From the NCBI GenBank assembly GCA_029261795.1, contig JAJDAP010000038.1, forward strand, positions 1 to 64,000: a stretch of 64,000 nucleotides of DNA, in the 5' to 3' direction. The DNA comes from Deltaproteobacteria bacterium. GTDB lineage: Bacteria > Myxococcota_A > UBA9160 > UBA6930. Below the pieces are notes generated by a model. The model saw only the letters and a list, made by a program, of their open reading frames with translations. It searched no databases and had not been told where the DNA came from. Shown here one piece after another: positions 18,202-27,584 of this stretch. A program made the translations under genes and the position numbers. Numbering within the stretch: the stretch's first letter is position 1; each line of letters starts with the position of its first letter.

Positions 18202-20567
18202 GTGCACTGCAAGGCATTCGGGTCCTCGATCTCTCGACGGGACCGGTAGGCGGCGTTGCGACCACGGTGCTGGCGGACTTCGGTGCCGACGTCGTGAAGG
18301 TCGAGCCGCCGGATGGAGATCGCTTCCGCTCACTGGCGGCGAGCCCTTTCTGGTTGCGAGGTAAGCGCAGCATCACCCTCGACTTGAACGCCGTGGACGA
18401 GCGGCCGACCCTTGCGAGACTGATCGATGCTGCGGACGTCCTGGTCGTGAGTGGGCCGCCGGCGCGGGCACAGGCCTGGGGGGTGGACGCGGATCGGCTT
18501 GCCGTGAGCCATCCCGCACTGGTCCACTGCCAGATCACCGCATGGGGCGGCAAGGGGCCACTGGCCAACGCGCCGGGCAGCGATGCCCTGGTGGCGGCAA
18601 GGTCCGGTCGCATGCGCACCTTCGGTCGGCAGCTTCCTGGGGAGGCACCGGGCTACTCGGCGCTTCCCGTCGCGAACCACGCCTGCGCGATGGGGGCGGT
18701 GCAGGGCGTCCTGGCGGCGTTGCTCGGCCGCGAACGAACGGGTCGCGGCGACCGCGTCGAAACGAGTCTCCTGCAGGGCCTGCTTCCCTATGACCTGACC
18801 GAGTTGCTGCTGGTTCAACTCCTCGACCGGGGTGCGATCGACCTGCCGGATCCAAGCGCCGGGGACATGCCGACGCTCAACTATCATCCGGTACGGGCCC
18901 AGGACGGCCGCTGGATCCAGTGCGGCAACCTGATGGAGCACCTCTTCTACGCGTTCCTCGACGCCATCGATCTGTTAGGCGAGTTGATGACGGATGAGCG
19001 CTTTCAGGGAAACCCTGCCAGTTGGGAGCCTGCGAACCTCGAAGAAGCCCGGGATCGCATCCTGCTTCGCGTCGCCGAGCGTCCGGCGGCAGAGTGGATG
19101 GAGCGCTTCCGCGAGAACGGGAACGTGGCCGCGGAGCCGTTCCTGACCGCCCAGGAAGCGCTCGAGCATCCGGATCTCCGGGCGAATCACGAGATCGTGA
19201 GCATCGCGGATCCCGTGCTGGGGCCGATTCGCCAGGTCGGGCCGATCGCGCGGCTGTCCTTGACTCCGGGGACGGCTGACCGCCCGGCGCCAGCGCCGGG
19301 GGCGGACGCCGACGCGATCCTGCGCGACTGGAGCCCGCGGCCGGGTGCTCCCGCTCATGCGGCCGCGCCAACGATCCCAGGCCAGCCGCTGGCCGGAATG
19401 ATCGTGGCCGACTTCTCGACGATCATCGCGGGCCCGTTGGCGACCTCGATGCTCGCGGATCTCGGTGCTCGCGTAGTCAAGGTGGAGCCGACCACGGGAG
19501 ATCCCAGTCGCCATATCATTCCCGGTGGGGGCCTGGCGCTGCGCATGAACGCGGGCAAGGAATCCATCGCCGTCGACCTGAAATCCCCGGAAGGGCAGGC
19601 CATCATCCATGATCTGTTGGTTCGGGCAGATGTCGTGTTGCATAACTTCCGCCCGGGCGTGCCCGAGAAGTTGGGTGTCGGCTTCGAGGCCTGTCGGGAT
19701 GCCAATCCGGACGTGATCTGGGTGGCCGTCCAGGGCTATGGCCTTGAAGGGCCCGACGCTGGGCGCCCGGCAACCCACCCGGTGGTTGGTGCCGCGATGG
19801 GGGGTGTGACCCTCCAGGCCGCCGCCGCACTGACCGCGCCCTGCGACGGAATCGATGCACTGCGCGAAGCCTCGCGTCAGATCATGCGCGCGAACGAGGC
19901 AAACCCGGATCCGAATACATCGAGCGTGACGGCTGCGGCGGTATTATTGGCCGCCTTCGCGCGTGCTCGCGGAGCCGGCGGCCAACGGATCGACGTCAGC
20001 ATGCTGGTGGCCAACGCCTGGGCGAACGCGGACGACTTCCTGTCCTACGAGGGGAAGCCGGCGCGCTTCGAACCCGACTCCGAGCTCCGCGGACTAGCGC
20101 CAGGTTACCGCCTGTACCCGGCGCGCGAGGGCTGGGTGATGTTGGCATTGACCGGTGAAAAGGAATGGGAGCGCTTCGCCGCGGTTGCCGGGACCGATTC
20201 CCGGGACACAGAGGCACTCGCGGTCAGTCTCGCGGGAGACAGCGCCGAGGCCTGGGAGGCGCGGCTCCTTGCGGCCGGCGTTCCCTGCGTCCGCGCAGAT
20301 GGGCCGGGGCCGGGCCGTTTCTGGCAGAGCGATCCGCAGGTCGCCGCGAACGCGTTCGCCCCCTCGACGACCCACGCTCGCTTCGGCGAGATGCAGCGCT
20401 GGGGCCCGATCGTGCGAGTCGGAGGCTCGCCAGAACGCTACGGGGCCGCGCCGCTATGCGGTGATTCGACGGAAGCGCTGCTCCGCGAGTGGGGCCATGG
20501 TGATGGTGAGATCGCGAGCCTGCGCGAGCGACGGGTCGTGGCGTCCGAGCCGGTTGATCCCGCCTAG
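18198..20567 (+). CDS. Double-domain CaiB/BaiF (family III) CoA transferase
   Basis: 789 aa, about twice the 400 aa of a normal family III CoA transferase. Two copies of the fold are fused: LQGIRVLDLSTGPVGG near residue 4 and LAGMIVADFSTIIAGPLA near 398, each followed by the LADxGAxVVKVEPPxGD motif. The second half keeps an Asp (NPDPNTSS) near the catalytic-Asp position; the first half has VANHACAMG there and may be non-catalytic. GTG 18198 overlaps the stop of the short upstream ORF. It probably moves CoA between an organic acid and an acyl-CoA, and an enoyl-CoA hydratase gene converges on it. Confidence 0.88.
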   Translation: MSALQGIRVLDLSTGPVGGVATTVLADFGADVVKVEPPDGDRFRSLAASPFWLRGKRSITLDLNAVDERPTLARLIDAADVLVVSGPPARAQAWGVDADRLAVSHPALVHCQITAWGGKGPLANAPGSDALVAARSGRMRTFGRQLPGEAPGYSALPVANHACAMGAVQGVLAALLGRERTGRGDRVETSLLQGLLPYDLTELLLVQLLDRGAIDLPDPSAGDMPTLNYHPVRAQDGRWIQCGNLMEHLFYAFLDAIDLLGELMTDERFQGNPASWEPANLEEARDRILLRVAERPAAEWMERFRENGNVAAEPFLTAQEALEHPDLRANHEIVSIADPVLGPIRQVGPIARLSLTPGTADRPAPAPGADADAILRDWSPRPGAPAHAAAPTIPGQPLAGMIVADFSTIIAGPLATSMLADLGARVVKVEPTTGDPSRHIIPGGGLALRMNAGKESIAVDLKSPEGQAIIHDLLVRADVVLHNFRPGVPEKLGVGFEACRDANPDVIWVAVQGYGLEGPDAGRPATHPVVGAAMGGVTLQAAAALTAPCDGIDALREASRQIMRANEANPDPNTSSVTAAAVLLAAFARARGAGGQRIDVSMLVANAWANADDFLSYEGKPARFEPDSELRGLAPGYRLYPAREGWVMLALTGEKEWERFAAVAGTDSRDTEALAVSLAGDSAEAWEARLLAAGVPCVRADGPGPGRFWQSDPQVAANAFAPSTTHARFGEMQRWGPIVRVGGSPERYGAAPLCGDSTEALLREWGHGDGEIASLRERRVVASEPVDPA

Positions 20568-21397
20568 CGAGCTAACCGTGGAAAGTCCGGCGCGCGGCGT
20601 TCGACGAAGCTTGCGACGCCTTCCTTGAAATCGGGTCTCCTGAGGCTCTCCGCCATCAGTTGGTTCGCTTCGCTCATGGCCTCGCCGAGCGGCTGCATCA
20701 GCGCGCGGTAGACCTGTTGTTTCATGATCATCAACGAAGTGGGCGAGCAGGCGGCCGCGATCTCCTCGAGGTAGCTGCGCGCCTCGGCGAGCAATCGGTC
20801 GGCGGGGACGACGCGATTGGCGAGTCCCATCTCGCGTGCCTCTTCGGCACTGACCTTGCGGGGATGCCAGAGTAGATCGAGTGCGCGGGAGGGCCCCAGG
20901 ATGCGCGGCAGGATCCAACTCGCGCCGTGTTCGGCGATCAGGCCGCGCTGCGCGAAGGCGGTGCGGAAGACGGCGGTGTCGGAAGCGAAGCGAAGGTCAC
21001 ACAGGGACGCGATGCACAGGCCGAGCCCGGCGCAAGCGCCGTTGACCGCTGCGAGCAACGGCTTCCGGATCGAGAGCAGATAGCCGAAGGTCACCTGGAA
21101 GTCTTCGCCCATCGATGGATCCCCGGGGCTGGCCTCGAGTTCCTTTGGGAGACGCGTGCGCTCCATTCCCCTCTGGTTCGCACCCGCTTGCAACGCGTCG
21201 GCGTCCATCCCGGCGGAGAAGCCCCGGCCCGCGCCCGTGAGAATGATCCCGACCACGCGTTCGTCGGCCTCGGCTTCGGCCAGGGCATGCCGCAGTTCCG
21301 CCATCATCCGGTCGGTGAGGGCGTTCAGCCGATCGGGCCGGTTCAGTGTCAGCGTCGCGACCGGGCCTTCGACTTCGTAGAGAATCTCTTCGTACAT
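20564..21397 (-). CDS. Enoyl-CoA hydratase/isomerase (crotonase) family protein
   Basis: 277 aa crotonase-fold enzyme. The oxyanion-hole segments GRGFSAGMD (about 57-65) and NGACAGLG (about 119-126) are present, and E156 in IAEHGAS sits where many crotonases carry an acid/base residue. The C-terminal trimerisation helices are complete. The stop overlaps the stop of the convergent CoA transferase by four bases. It is likely part of acyl-CoA degradation; hydration versus isomerisation cannot be distinguished. Confidence 0.88.
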   Translation of the reverse strand: MYEEILYEVEGPVATLTLNRPDRLNALTDRMMAELRHALAEAEADERVVGIILTGAGRGFSAGMDADALQAGANQRGMERTRLPKELEASPGDPSMGEDFQVTFGYLLSIRKPLLAAVNGACAGLGLCIASLCDLRFASDTAVFRTAFAQRGLIAEHGASWILPRILGPSRALDLLWHPRKVSAEEAREMGLANRVVPADRLLAEARSYLEEIAAACSPTSLMIMKQQVYRALMQPLGEAMSEANQLMAESLRRPDFKEGVASFVERRAPDFPRLAR

Positions 21398-21458
21398 GCG
21401 CGAGTACCTCCGGCGAGAAGCGTACCGCGGGCGGAGCGACTCCGAAGCCTCGCTCTGG

Positions 21459-22883
21459 TCAGTTCACGGCGTCGCGACGTGCCCGCTCGTCGAGTTCCCG
21501 ACGGATCTCCAGGTGCACCTTGTGTGTCAGGGCGAAGCGCGCGAAGAGCGCGATGCCGGCGGCGTAGGTCAGCAACGGAACGATCGACATCGTCGCGCGA
21601 ATGGCGAGTTTCACTTCGTCGCTCTGGACCACGTTGGGCACGAAGCCGGTGGCCTCGAGGGCGACACCCGCGACAATGGCCGAGATGCCGGTGGCGGTCT
21701 TGGCTGCGAAGTGCCAGGACGCGAAGTAGACGCCCTCCTTGCGTTCGCCGGTCGCGAGCTCGTCACCGTCGATGACGTCCGCCTGGAGCGACGGGAACAG
21801 CACATCGAGCCCACCCACCGCGATCCCGGCAATGCACCCGACCCCCCAGAGCAGGGCGCCATCCCCTTCGCCAAGAAAGCCGAGCGACGAGAGCGCGGCA
21901 CCCACCGTCGTCATGGCCACGAGCAGCAACGTCTTCTTGTCGAAGCGCCTGCCGAGCCAGACCCAGAGCGGGATGGAGATCACGGAGCAGACGAATAACG
22001 TGCCCATGATCCGGATGAAGGCCCCGGGGTCGAGCAGCACGTACTCGGTGTAGTAGGCGGCCATCATCGTGACACCGCCGGTCCCGATCTGCTGCAGGAA
22101 GAACACGCCCAGCAGAAGACGCGCGTGGGGGTTCGCGAGAACGTTTCGCCAGGCCGTGCCCACGCTGAGACTTCCGCGGCCCTGATTCTCGGGGCGCTCG
22201 CGGACGCTGAAGCCCGTAAAGAGGATGGCCAGGCTCGTGGCCACTCCGGCCAAGGTGGCGATTCGAACGGCATGCGCGCGCGGGTCGACCGCATCCAGGA
22301 AACCGTCGAGGGCAACGAACACGAGGATCGCGCCAAGACCGAAGAAGCCGCGACGAATCCCGAAGAGCCGATTGCGATCGTGATAGTCGGTCGTCAGCTC
22401 GGCGGCCAGCGAATCATGCGGAACCCCGAAGGCCGTGCGGCAGCTGTAGAAGAGAAGCACGGCCGCGCCCACCCAGAGCGTCAACTCCGTGCGCGATAGG
22501 CTCGCGGGTGCCGACCACATCAGAGCAAAGGTCAGGCCCACGGGGATTGCGGCCGCCAGCATCCAGGGGCGACGCCGGCCGAGTCGATGCCGGGTCCGGT
22601 CCGACCAGAAGCCGACCAGGGGATCGGAGACGGCATCCCAGACCCGGGAGACGAGCAGGATTCCGCCCATGGCAACCGGCGCCAGGCCGAGCACATCGGT
22701 CGTGTACTTCAGCAAGTACAGACTCATCAGCATCTGCATGAAACCTTCGCCGGCGACCGGGAGCGAGAACGAAAGGACCGTACGCAGCGGCATTCGCGCA
22801 GTGCGGGTGTCCGCGACGAGTTCGAGGGGTCGGTCGGCGCCGATGGGTTCGCGGCCCGTCAGATGGACGGGGAGCTCGCTCAT
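21459..22883 (-). CDS. GPH/MelB-type MFS transporter
   Basis: 474 aa with 12 predicted membrane helices. The glycoside-pentoside-hexuronide family signature is present: VWDAVSDPLVGFWSDRTRHR after helix 2, with RRRPWML. Such symporters import sugars or other small solutes with a cation. ATG 22883 shares a base with the stop of the P450 gene (TGATG), so the two are translationally coupled and the transporter may handle a P450 substrate or product. Confidence 0.86.
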   Translation of the reverse strand: MSELPVHLTGREPIGADRPLELVADTRTARMPLRTVLSFSLPVAGEGFMQMLMSLYLLKYTTDVLGLAPVAMGGILLVSRVWDAVSDPLVGFWSDRTRHRLGRRRPWMLAAAIPVGLTFALMWSAPASLSRTELTLWVGAAVLLFYSCRTAFGVPHDSLAAELTTDYHDRNRLFGIRRGFFGLGAILVFVALDGFLDAVDPRAHAVRIATLAGVATSLAILFTGFSVRERPENQGRGSLSVGTAWRNVLANPHARLLLGVFFLQQIGTGGVTMMAAYYTEYVLLDPGAFIRIMGTLFVCSVISIPLWVWLGRRFDKKTLLLVAMTTVGAALSSLGFLGEGDGALLWGVGCIAGIAVGGLDVLFPSLQADVIDGDELATGERKEGVYFASWHFAAKTATGISAIVAGVALEATGFVPNVVQSDEVKLAIRATMSIVPLLTYAAGIALFARFALTHKVHLEIRRELDERARRDAVN

Positions 22884-24157
22884 CAAAAGTGGATCGGCAG
22901 CGAGGCGAGTCCGCGCAGAACGAGCCCGGGACGCCGCGGCGGCTCCGGATCTGCGAGTTTGAATTCCGGGAGCCGCTCCACCAGGCGTCGGAGGGCGATC
23001 GCGCCTTCGAGCCGAGCGAGCGGTGCGCCCAGGCAGAAGTGCGTGCCAAGGCCGAAGGAAAGGTGGCGACCGGGTCGGTTGGGAGCGGCGAAGCGCGTGA
23101 TGTCGAAGCGCTCCGGGTCTTCGAATTCCGCGGGGTCGCGGTTCGCGGCGCCGATGGAGAGGGTGACCTCGATGTCCGGGAGGATCCGCGTGCCGCGAAT
23201 CTCGACCGCCTCCCGCGGCTTTCGCGCGGTCAACTGGACCGGGGGATCGAAGCGCAGGCATTCCTCGACGGCGGCTTCGGCGAGCGAGGGTTGGCGACGC
23301 AGGCGCTGCAGCTCTTCGGGATGCTGAAGCAACGCAAGTATGCCGTTGCCAATCAGGTTGGTGGTGGTCTCGTGTCCGGCCAGCAGGATGAGGATCGCGT
23401 TGGCGATCAGTTCGTCGTCCGACAGCGCACCCTCCTCATCGCGCGCCGCGATCATGGCGGACAGCAGATCCTCACGAGGCTCGCTGCGACGTTCCTTCAC
23501 AACGCCGCGCAGGAACTCGGCGAGTTCCCCGGCGGCGTCAGCAGCCTGGGGGAGGCCCGCGGTACGGACCGAGCCATCGAGGACCACGGCGATCTGGTCG
23601 GACCACTGTTTGAAGCGGGGTTGCTCCTGGGTGGGGACGCCTAGCAACTCGGCTACGACCATGACCGGAAGCGGCGTGGCGAGTGCCGCGATCAAGTCCA
23701 TCTCGCCGCGTCCTCGGCTGCAGGCGGCGCCGATCAGCCCGTCCGCAATGGATTCGATCCGGGGCTCGAGCTTCTGGACCATGCGCGGCGTGAAGGCCTT
23801 GTTCACCAGACCGCGCAGGCGGGCGTGATCCGCGCCGTCGCGAAGCAGCATCATGTGATCGAGGAGCTGACCGAGGCGCCGAAACTTCTCGGGGATGCCG
23901 GCTTGCTGCAACTCGTCCGGTGCTGCGGGACTGTAGAAGCGGGGATCGCGCAGCACGCCGACCACGTCGACGTGACGTGTCAACCAATAGCTCTCGAAGC
24001 CGTCAGACAGGCGGTGCGCGATGGGTTCGTGGGTTCGCAGCGCGGCGTAGGTGGGGTAGGGGTCGGCCTGGAACGCGGGGTCGGCGAAGTCGAACGCGAT
24101 GGGTGCTGCCGTGCTCGGCTCGGAAGTCTCGGCGTGGCGCTCGGTGGGTGCGGTCAT
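22883..24157 (-). CDS. Cytochrome P450
   Basis: 424 aa soluble bacterial P450. I-helix AGHETTT (A260 onward), K-helix ExxR (E299-R302) and haem-ligand loop FGLGTHFCLG with Cys 375 are all intact, so it should be active. ATG 24157 is preceded by AAAGGA. It leads a two-gene unit with the MFS transporter and is divergent from the DUF3556 gene, with 215 bases between that could contain both promoters. Redox partners are not in the window. Confidence 0.93.
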   Translation of the reverse strand: MTAPTERHAETSEPSTAAPIAFDFADPAFQADPYPTYAALRTHEPIAHRLSDGFESYWLTRHVDVVGVLRDPRFYSPAAPDELQQAGIPEKFRRLGQLLDHMMLLRDGADHARLRGLVNKAFTPRMVQKLEPRIESIADGLIGAACSRGRGEMDLIAALATPLPVMVVAELLGVPTQEQPRFKQWSDQIAVVLDGSVRTAGLPQAADAAGELAEFLRGVVKERRSEPREDLLSAMIAARDEEGALSDDELIANAILILLAGHETTTNLIGNGILALLQHPEELQRLRRQPSLAEAAVEECLRFDPPVQLTARKPREAVEIRGTRILPDIEVTLSIGAANRDPAEFEDPERFDITRFAAPNRPGRHLSFGLGTHFCLGAPLARLEGAIALRRLVERLPEFKLADPEPPRRPGLVLRGLASLPIHF

Positions 24158-24372
24158 GACGGTTCCTTTCGGGATACGGGTGCGCAACTGGGTTGTGCAA
24201 GGTGCAGGCCAAGGCCGGCACGCGCTCTCGGCGAGCAAGAGCCGCTTCGGCGCAAGCCACGCACTGCACCCTGAAGGTCGAAGGCTGCACTCGCCGAACC
24301 CCAGAACTCGCCGTTCCGGTCCGATGGATTCGGCTTCAAGGATCTGGCGAAGCGCTCTACCATGCGCGCACC

Positions 24373-26079
24373 ATGCCGATCGCCGACACCGACCTCCCGC
24401 CCTACGACCCCGCCGAGATGCTCGCTCGGCCCTATCCGGAGCGGATGCGGCTGTTCGCCCGCACCTGGGCCGCGCAAGTGAATCCGAACCCGTTCATCGT
24501 GCTCGCGATGTACTGGCTCAAATACCTGCTGTTGTTCGCCGGCGGCTGGGCGTTCTTCTGTTCGTTCTCTGCCGGGTATCCGGGCTTCTCGTCGCTGGGG
24601 TCCTGGGCATTCACGGGTGTCGCCTTCCAGAAGGCCATCCTCTGGGCGCTCTTCTACGAGTCCGCCGGTTTCGGCTGCTCTTCCGGGCCGATGAACGCAC
24701 GCTTCTCACCGCCGATCGGCGGCTTCCTCCACTTCTTGCGTCCCGGTACCACGAAGCTGCCGCTCTTCCCAGGAATTCCGATCTTCGGCGGGCATACGCG
24801 CAGTTGGTTGGATGTCGCGCTCTACGGTCTGAACCAGTTGTTGTTGCTCCGAGCGCTACTCGCGCCAGAACTTACACCTGAGCTGCTACTACCGAGCTGT
24901 TTCCTGATTCCGCTGCTCGGGGTAACGGACAAGACGCTCTTCCTGGCTGCCCGCTCCGAGCACTACTGGGTCGCGCTCATCTGCCTCGCCGTTGCCAGTG
25001 GCGGTGACACCTGGATCGCGGCGTGCAAGTGGATCTGGGTCTTCATCTGGTTCTGGGCGGCCACCTCGAAGGTCAATCATCACTTCCCGTCGGTGATCAT
25101 GGTGATGATGAACGGGGGGCCGTTCTTCCCGAAGTGGCTGAAACGACGACTCTTCGCCTCGTACCCCGACGACATCCGCCCTTCGAAGGTCGCGGCGAGA
25201 ATGGCCCACATGGGCACTTTCGCCGAGTACATGATCCCGGTCATCCTGCTCTCGAGCGGGAGCGAGTTCGTCACGGCATTGGGGCTGATCCTGATGTTCG
25301 GTTTCCACGGCTACATCGCCGTGAACAACCCGAGCGGGATGCCGGTCGAGTGGAATATCCTGATGGTCTACGGCGGCTTCTTCCTGTTCGGCTTCAACCC
25401 TGATGTCAGCGTGCTCTCGCTTGGCGCGATGCCGCTGCTGGCGCTCTTCCTGTTCGTGATGTTGGTCTGCATCCCCCTCTACGGGAACTTCGTTCCTTCC
25501 CGCGTCTCGTTCTTGTTGGCGATGCGTTACTACGCCGGGAACTGGGCGTACAACGTCTGGCTTTTCCGCGGTGACAGTTCCAGAAAACTCGAGAAGCTCG
25601 TGACAGCCTCGGGAACCATGCGCCAACAACTCGAAGGGATGCTCGATAACGAGCTTGCCGTGGACACGGCCGTGGCGATGTCGACGGGCAGCCGGTTCCT
25701 CTACCTGCAGGGCAAGGTGCTCTACGACGCGCTTCCCCATGCGATCGAGGGCCATATCAGCGACTACGAGTGGTTCGAAGGCGAGGTGCTCGCGGGCCAG
25801 GTCCTCGGCTGGAACTTCGGCGACGGACATCTGAACGACGCCAATCTGCTCGACGCCATCCAGCCCCAGTGCGGCTTCGAAGAGGGAGAGCTGCGGGTCG
25901 TGAGCGTGGAGTCGCAGCCCCTGTTCGGACGCACGATGGCTTGGAAGGTCATCGACGCCGCGAGTGGCGTGATCGCCAGCGGCGAGACCGAAATGGCGCC
26001 CATGCGCAACGAGCAACCCTGGCCGACCGGTGAGATCGCCGCGCGCTTCGAACGCCGCAACGAACCCGCCTCGAGCTAG
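24373..26079 (+). CDS. DUF3556 membrane protein
   Basis: 568 aa from ATG 24373. A family known from mycobacteria and lipid-rich bacteria as DUF3556, of unknown function. About eight hydrophobic segments fill residues 35-400 (WLKYLLLFAGGWAFFCSF, WIWVFIWFWAATSKVNHHF, MLVCIPLYGNFVP), followed by a soluble C-terminal domain of about 170 residues. It is followed after 17 bases by a CrtI-like oxidoreductase gene on the same strand, so a joint lipid or isoprenoid role is possible. The upstream open frame to 24193 is not coding-like. Confidence 0.8.
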   Translation: MPIADTDLPPYDPAEMLARPYPERMRLFARTWAAQVNPNPFIVLAMYWLKYLLLFAGGWAFFCSFSAGYPGFSSLGSWAFTGVAFQKAILWALFYESAGFGCSSGPMNARFSPPIGGFLHFLRPGTTKLPLFPGIPIFGGHTRSWLDVALYGLNQLLLLRALLAPELTPELLLPSCFLIPLLGVTDKTLFLAARSEHYWVALICLAVASGGDTWIAACKWIWVFIWFWAATSKVNHHFPSVIMVMMNGGPFFPKWLKRRLFASYPDDIRPSKVAARMAHMGTFAEYMIPVILLSSGSEFVTALGLILMFGFHGYIAVNNPSGMPVEWNILMVYGGFFLFGFNPDVSVLSLGAMPLLALFLFVMLVCIPLYGNFVPSRVSFLLAMRYYAGNWAYNVWLFRGDSSRKLEKLVTASGTMRQQLEGMLDNELAVDTAVAMSTGSRFLYLQGKVLYDALPHAIEGHISDYEWFEGEVLAGQVLGWNFGDGHLNDANLLDAIQPQCGFEEGELRVVSVESQPLFGRTMAWKVIDAASGVIASGETEMAPMRNEQPWPTGEIAARFERRNEPASS

Positions 26080-26096
26080 GCCTGAGCGCGAGCGGC

Positions 26097-27518
26097 ATGC
26101 CCCAGGAGGAGTTCGATGCCATCGTGATCGGCTCCGGGCCGAACGGCCTGGCCGCGGCCGTTGCCTTGGCTCGCGCTGGCAAGTCGGTTCTCGTCGTCGA
26201 GGCCGAAGACGAGATCGGCGGCGGGACCCGGAGCGCCGAGTTGACGTTGCCCGGCTACATCCACGACGTCTGTTCAGCAGTGCATCCGATGGGAATCCTG
26301 TCTCCCTTCCTGGGTCAACTGCCGCTCGCCGAGCACGGGCTCGAGTGGATCCGACCGCAGGCTTCGGTTGCGCATCCACTCGACGAGGGCGATGCGGTGA
26401 TGCTCTATCGCTCCCTCGAGCGAACCTGTGAGGGGCTGGGCGTCGATGGTGCCGCCTACGCGCGTCTGGTTCGGCCGTTCCTCGATTCGCCCCACGAACT
26501 CCTGGCGGATCTGCTCGCACCGCTGCGGATTCCCTCGGGCCCGGTTCAGATGGCCCGCTTCGGATTGCGGGCGATGTTCTCGGCGAATCGCCTCTCGCGG
26601 ATGCTATTCCGAGAAGAACGGGCACGCGCGTTGTTCGCCGGCTGTTCCGGGCACTCGATCCTCCCGCTCACTAAGCCCCTGTCTGCGGCCCTCGGCCTGA
26701 TCTTCTCCGTGACCGGGCATGTCGAAGACTGGCCGGTGGCCAAGGGTGGCTCTCACGCCATCACGCGGGCGCTGGCGTCCTATCTGGAGAGCCTCGGTGG
26801 GAAGCTTCGGACGGGCACCCGGGTGCGTCGTCTCGCTGATCTTCCAGGTGCGCGGGCCATCCTGTTCGACACGTCGCCGGACCAGCTGAGTCGCATCGCC
26901 GGCGAGGCCCTTCCCGCCGGCTATCGCCGCCGTCTCGAGCGCTACCGCTATGGGCCCGGTGTCTTCAAGCTCGATTGGGCGCTCGACGGCGCGATCCCGT
27001 GGCGTGACCCGCGCTGCCTGGAGGCATCGACCGTGCACGTGGGTGGAACCCTCGAGGAAATTTCTGCCTCCGAGCGGGACATGTACCGGGGACGCCACCC
27101 GGCGCGTCCCTTCCTGATCCTGTGCCAGCAGAGCGATTTCGACTCGACACGGGCACCAGAGGGGAAGCGCACCGGCTACGCCTATTGTCACGTTCCCCAC
27201 CGTTCGAGCGAGGATATGACCGAAGTGATCGAGTCCCAGGTGGAACGCTTCGCCCCGGGGTTCCGTGACCGCATCCTGGCACGCCACGCGATGAACACGG
27301 TTTCCTTCGAGGCCTACAACCCGAACTACGTGGGGGGCGCGATCACGGGGGGCGTGGCCGATGCGTTCCAGCTCTTCACGCGCCCGGTGGCACGTCTCGA
27401 CCCGTACCGGACGCCCAATCCGAAGCTCTACATCTGTTCTGCATCGACGCCGCCTGGCGGAGGCGTGCACGGCCAGTGTGGCTACTGGGCGGCACAGTCG
27501 GTCCTGAAACGACTCTAG
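26097..27518 (+). CDS. Phytoene-desaturase-like FAD/NAD(P) oxidoreductase
   Basis: 473 aa. It has an N-terminal dinucleotide-binding GSGPNGLAAAVALARAG (about residues 12-28), VVEAEDEIGGGTRS, and the C-terminal FAD signature near residue 445 (CSASTPPGGGVHGQCG). It belongs to the CrtI-like group of amine-oxidase-fold enzymes that desaturate or isomerise isoprenoids and related lipids. No carotenoid genes (crtB, crtE) are nearby, so carotenoid biosynthesis is not supported. It is close behind DUF3556 on the same strand. Confidence 0.86.
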   Translation: MPQEEFDAIVIGSGPNGLAAAVALARAGKSVLVVEAEDEIGGGTRSAELTLPGYIHDVCSAVHPMGILSPFLGQLPLAEHGLEWIRPQASVAHPLDEGDAVMLYRSLERTCEGLGVDGAAYARLVRPFLDSPHELLADLLAPLRIPSGPVQMARFGLRAMFSANRLSRMLFREERARALFAGCSGHSILPLTKPLSAALGLIFSVTGHVEDWPVAKGGSHAITRALASYLESLGGKLRTGTRVRRLADLPGARAILFDTSPDQLSRIAGEALPAGYRRRLERYRYGPGVFKLDWALDGAIPWRDPRCLEASTVHVGGTLEEISASERDMYRGRHPARPFLILCQQSDFDSTRAPEGKRTGYAYCHVPHRSSEDMTEVIESQVERFAPGFRDRILARHAMNTVSFEAYNPNYVGGAITGGVADAFQLFTRPVARLDPYRTPNPKLYICSASTPPGGGVHGQCGYWAAQSVLKRL

Positions 27519-27526
27519 ATCAAGAG

Positions 27527-27544
27527 CATCGAACGTATTCGATG
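27527..27544. promoter_or_regulatory. Short perfect inverted repeat upstream of the transglutaminase gene
   Basis: CATCGAA and TTCGATG flank four bases (CGTA). It sits between the oxidoreductase stop (27518) and the transglutaminase start (27585), so it could be a regulator site or a weak attenuating hairpin. No T-tract follows, which argues against a terminator. Confidence 0.3.
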
Positions 27545-27584
27545 GTGCGCTAGTTTCCGTCGCTCGCTTTCTCGAGGAGGGCCG

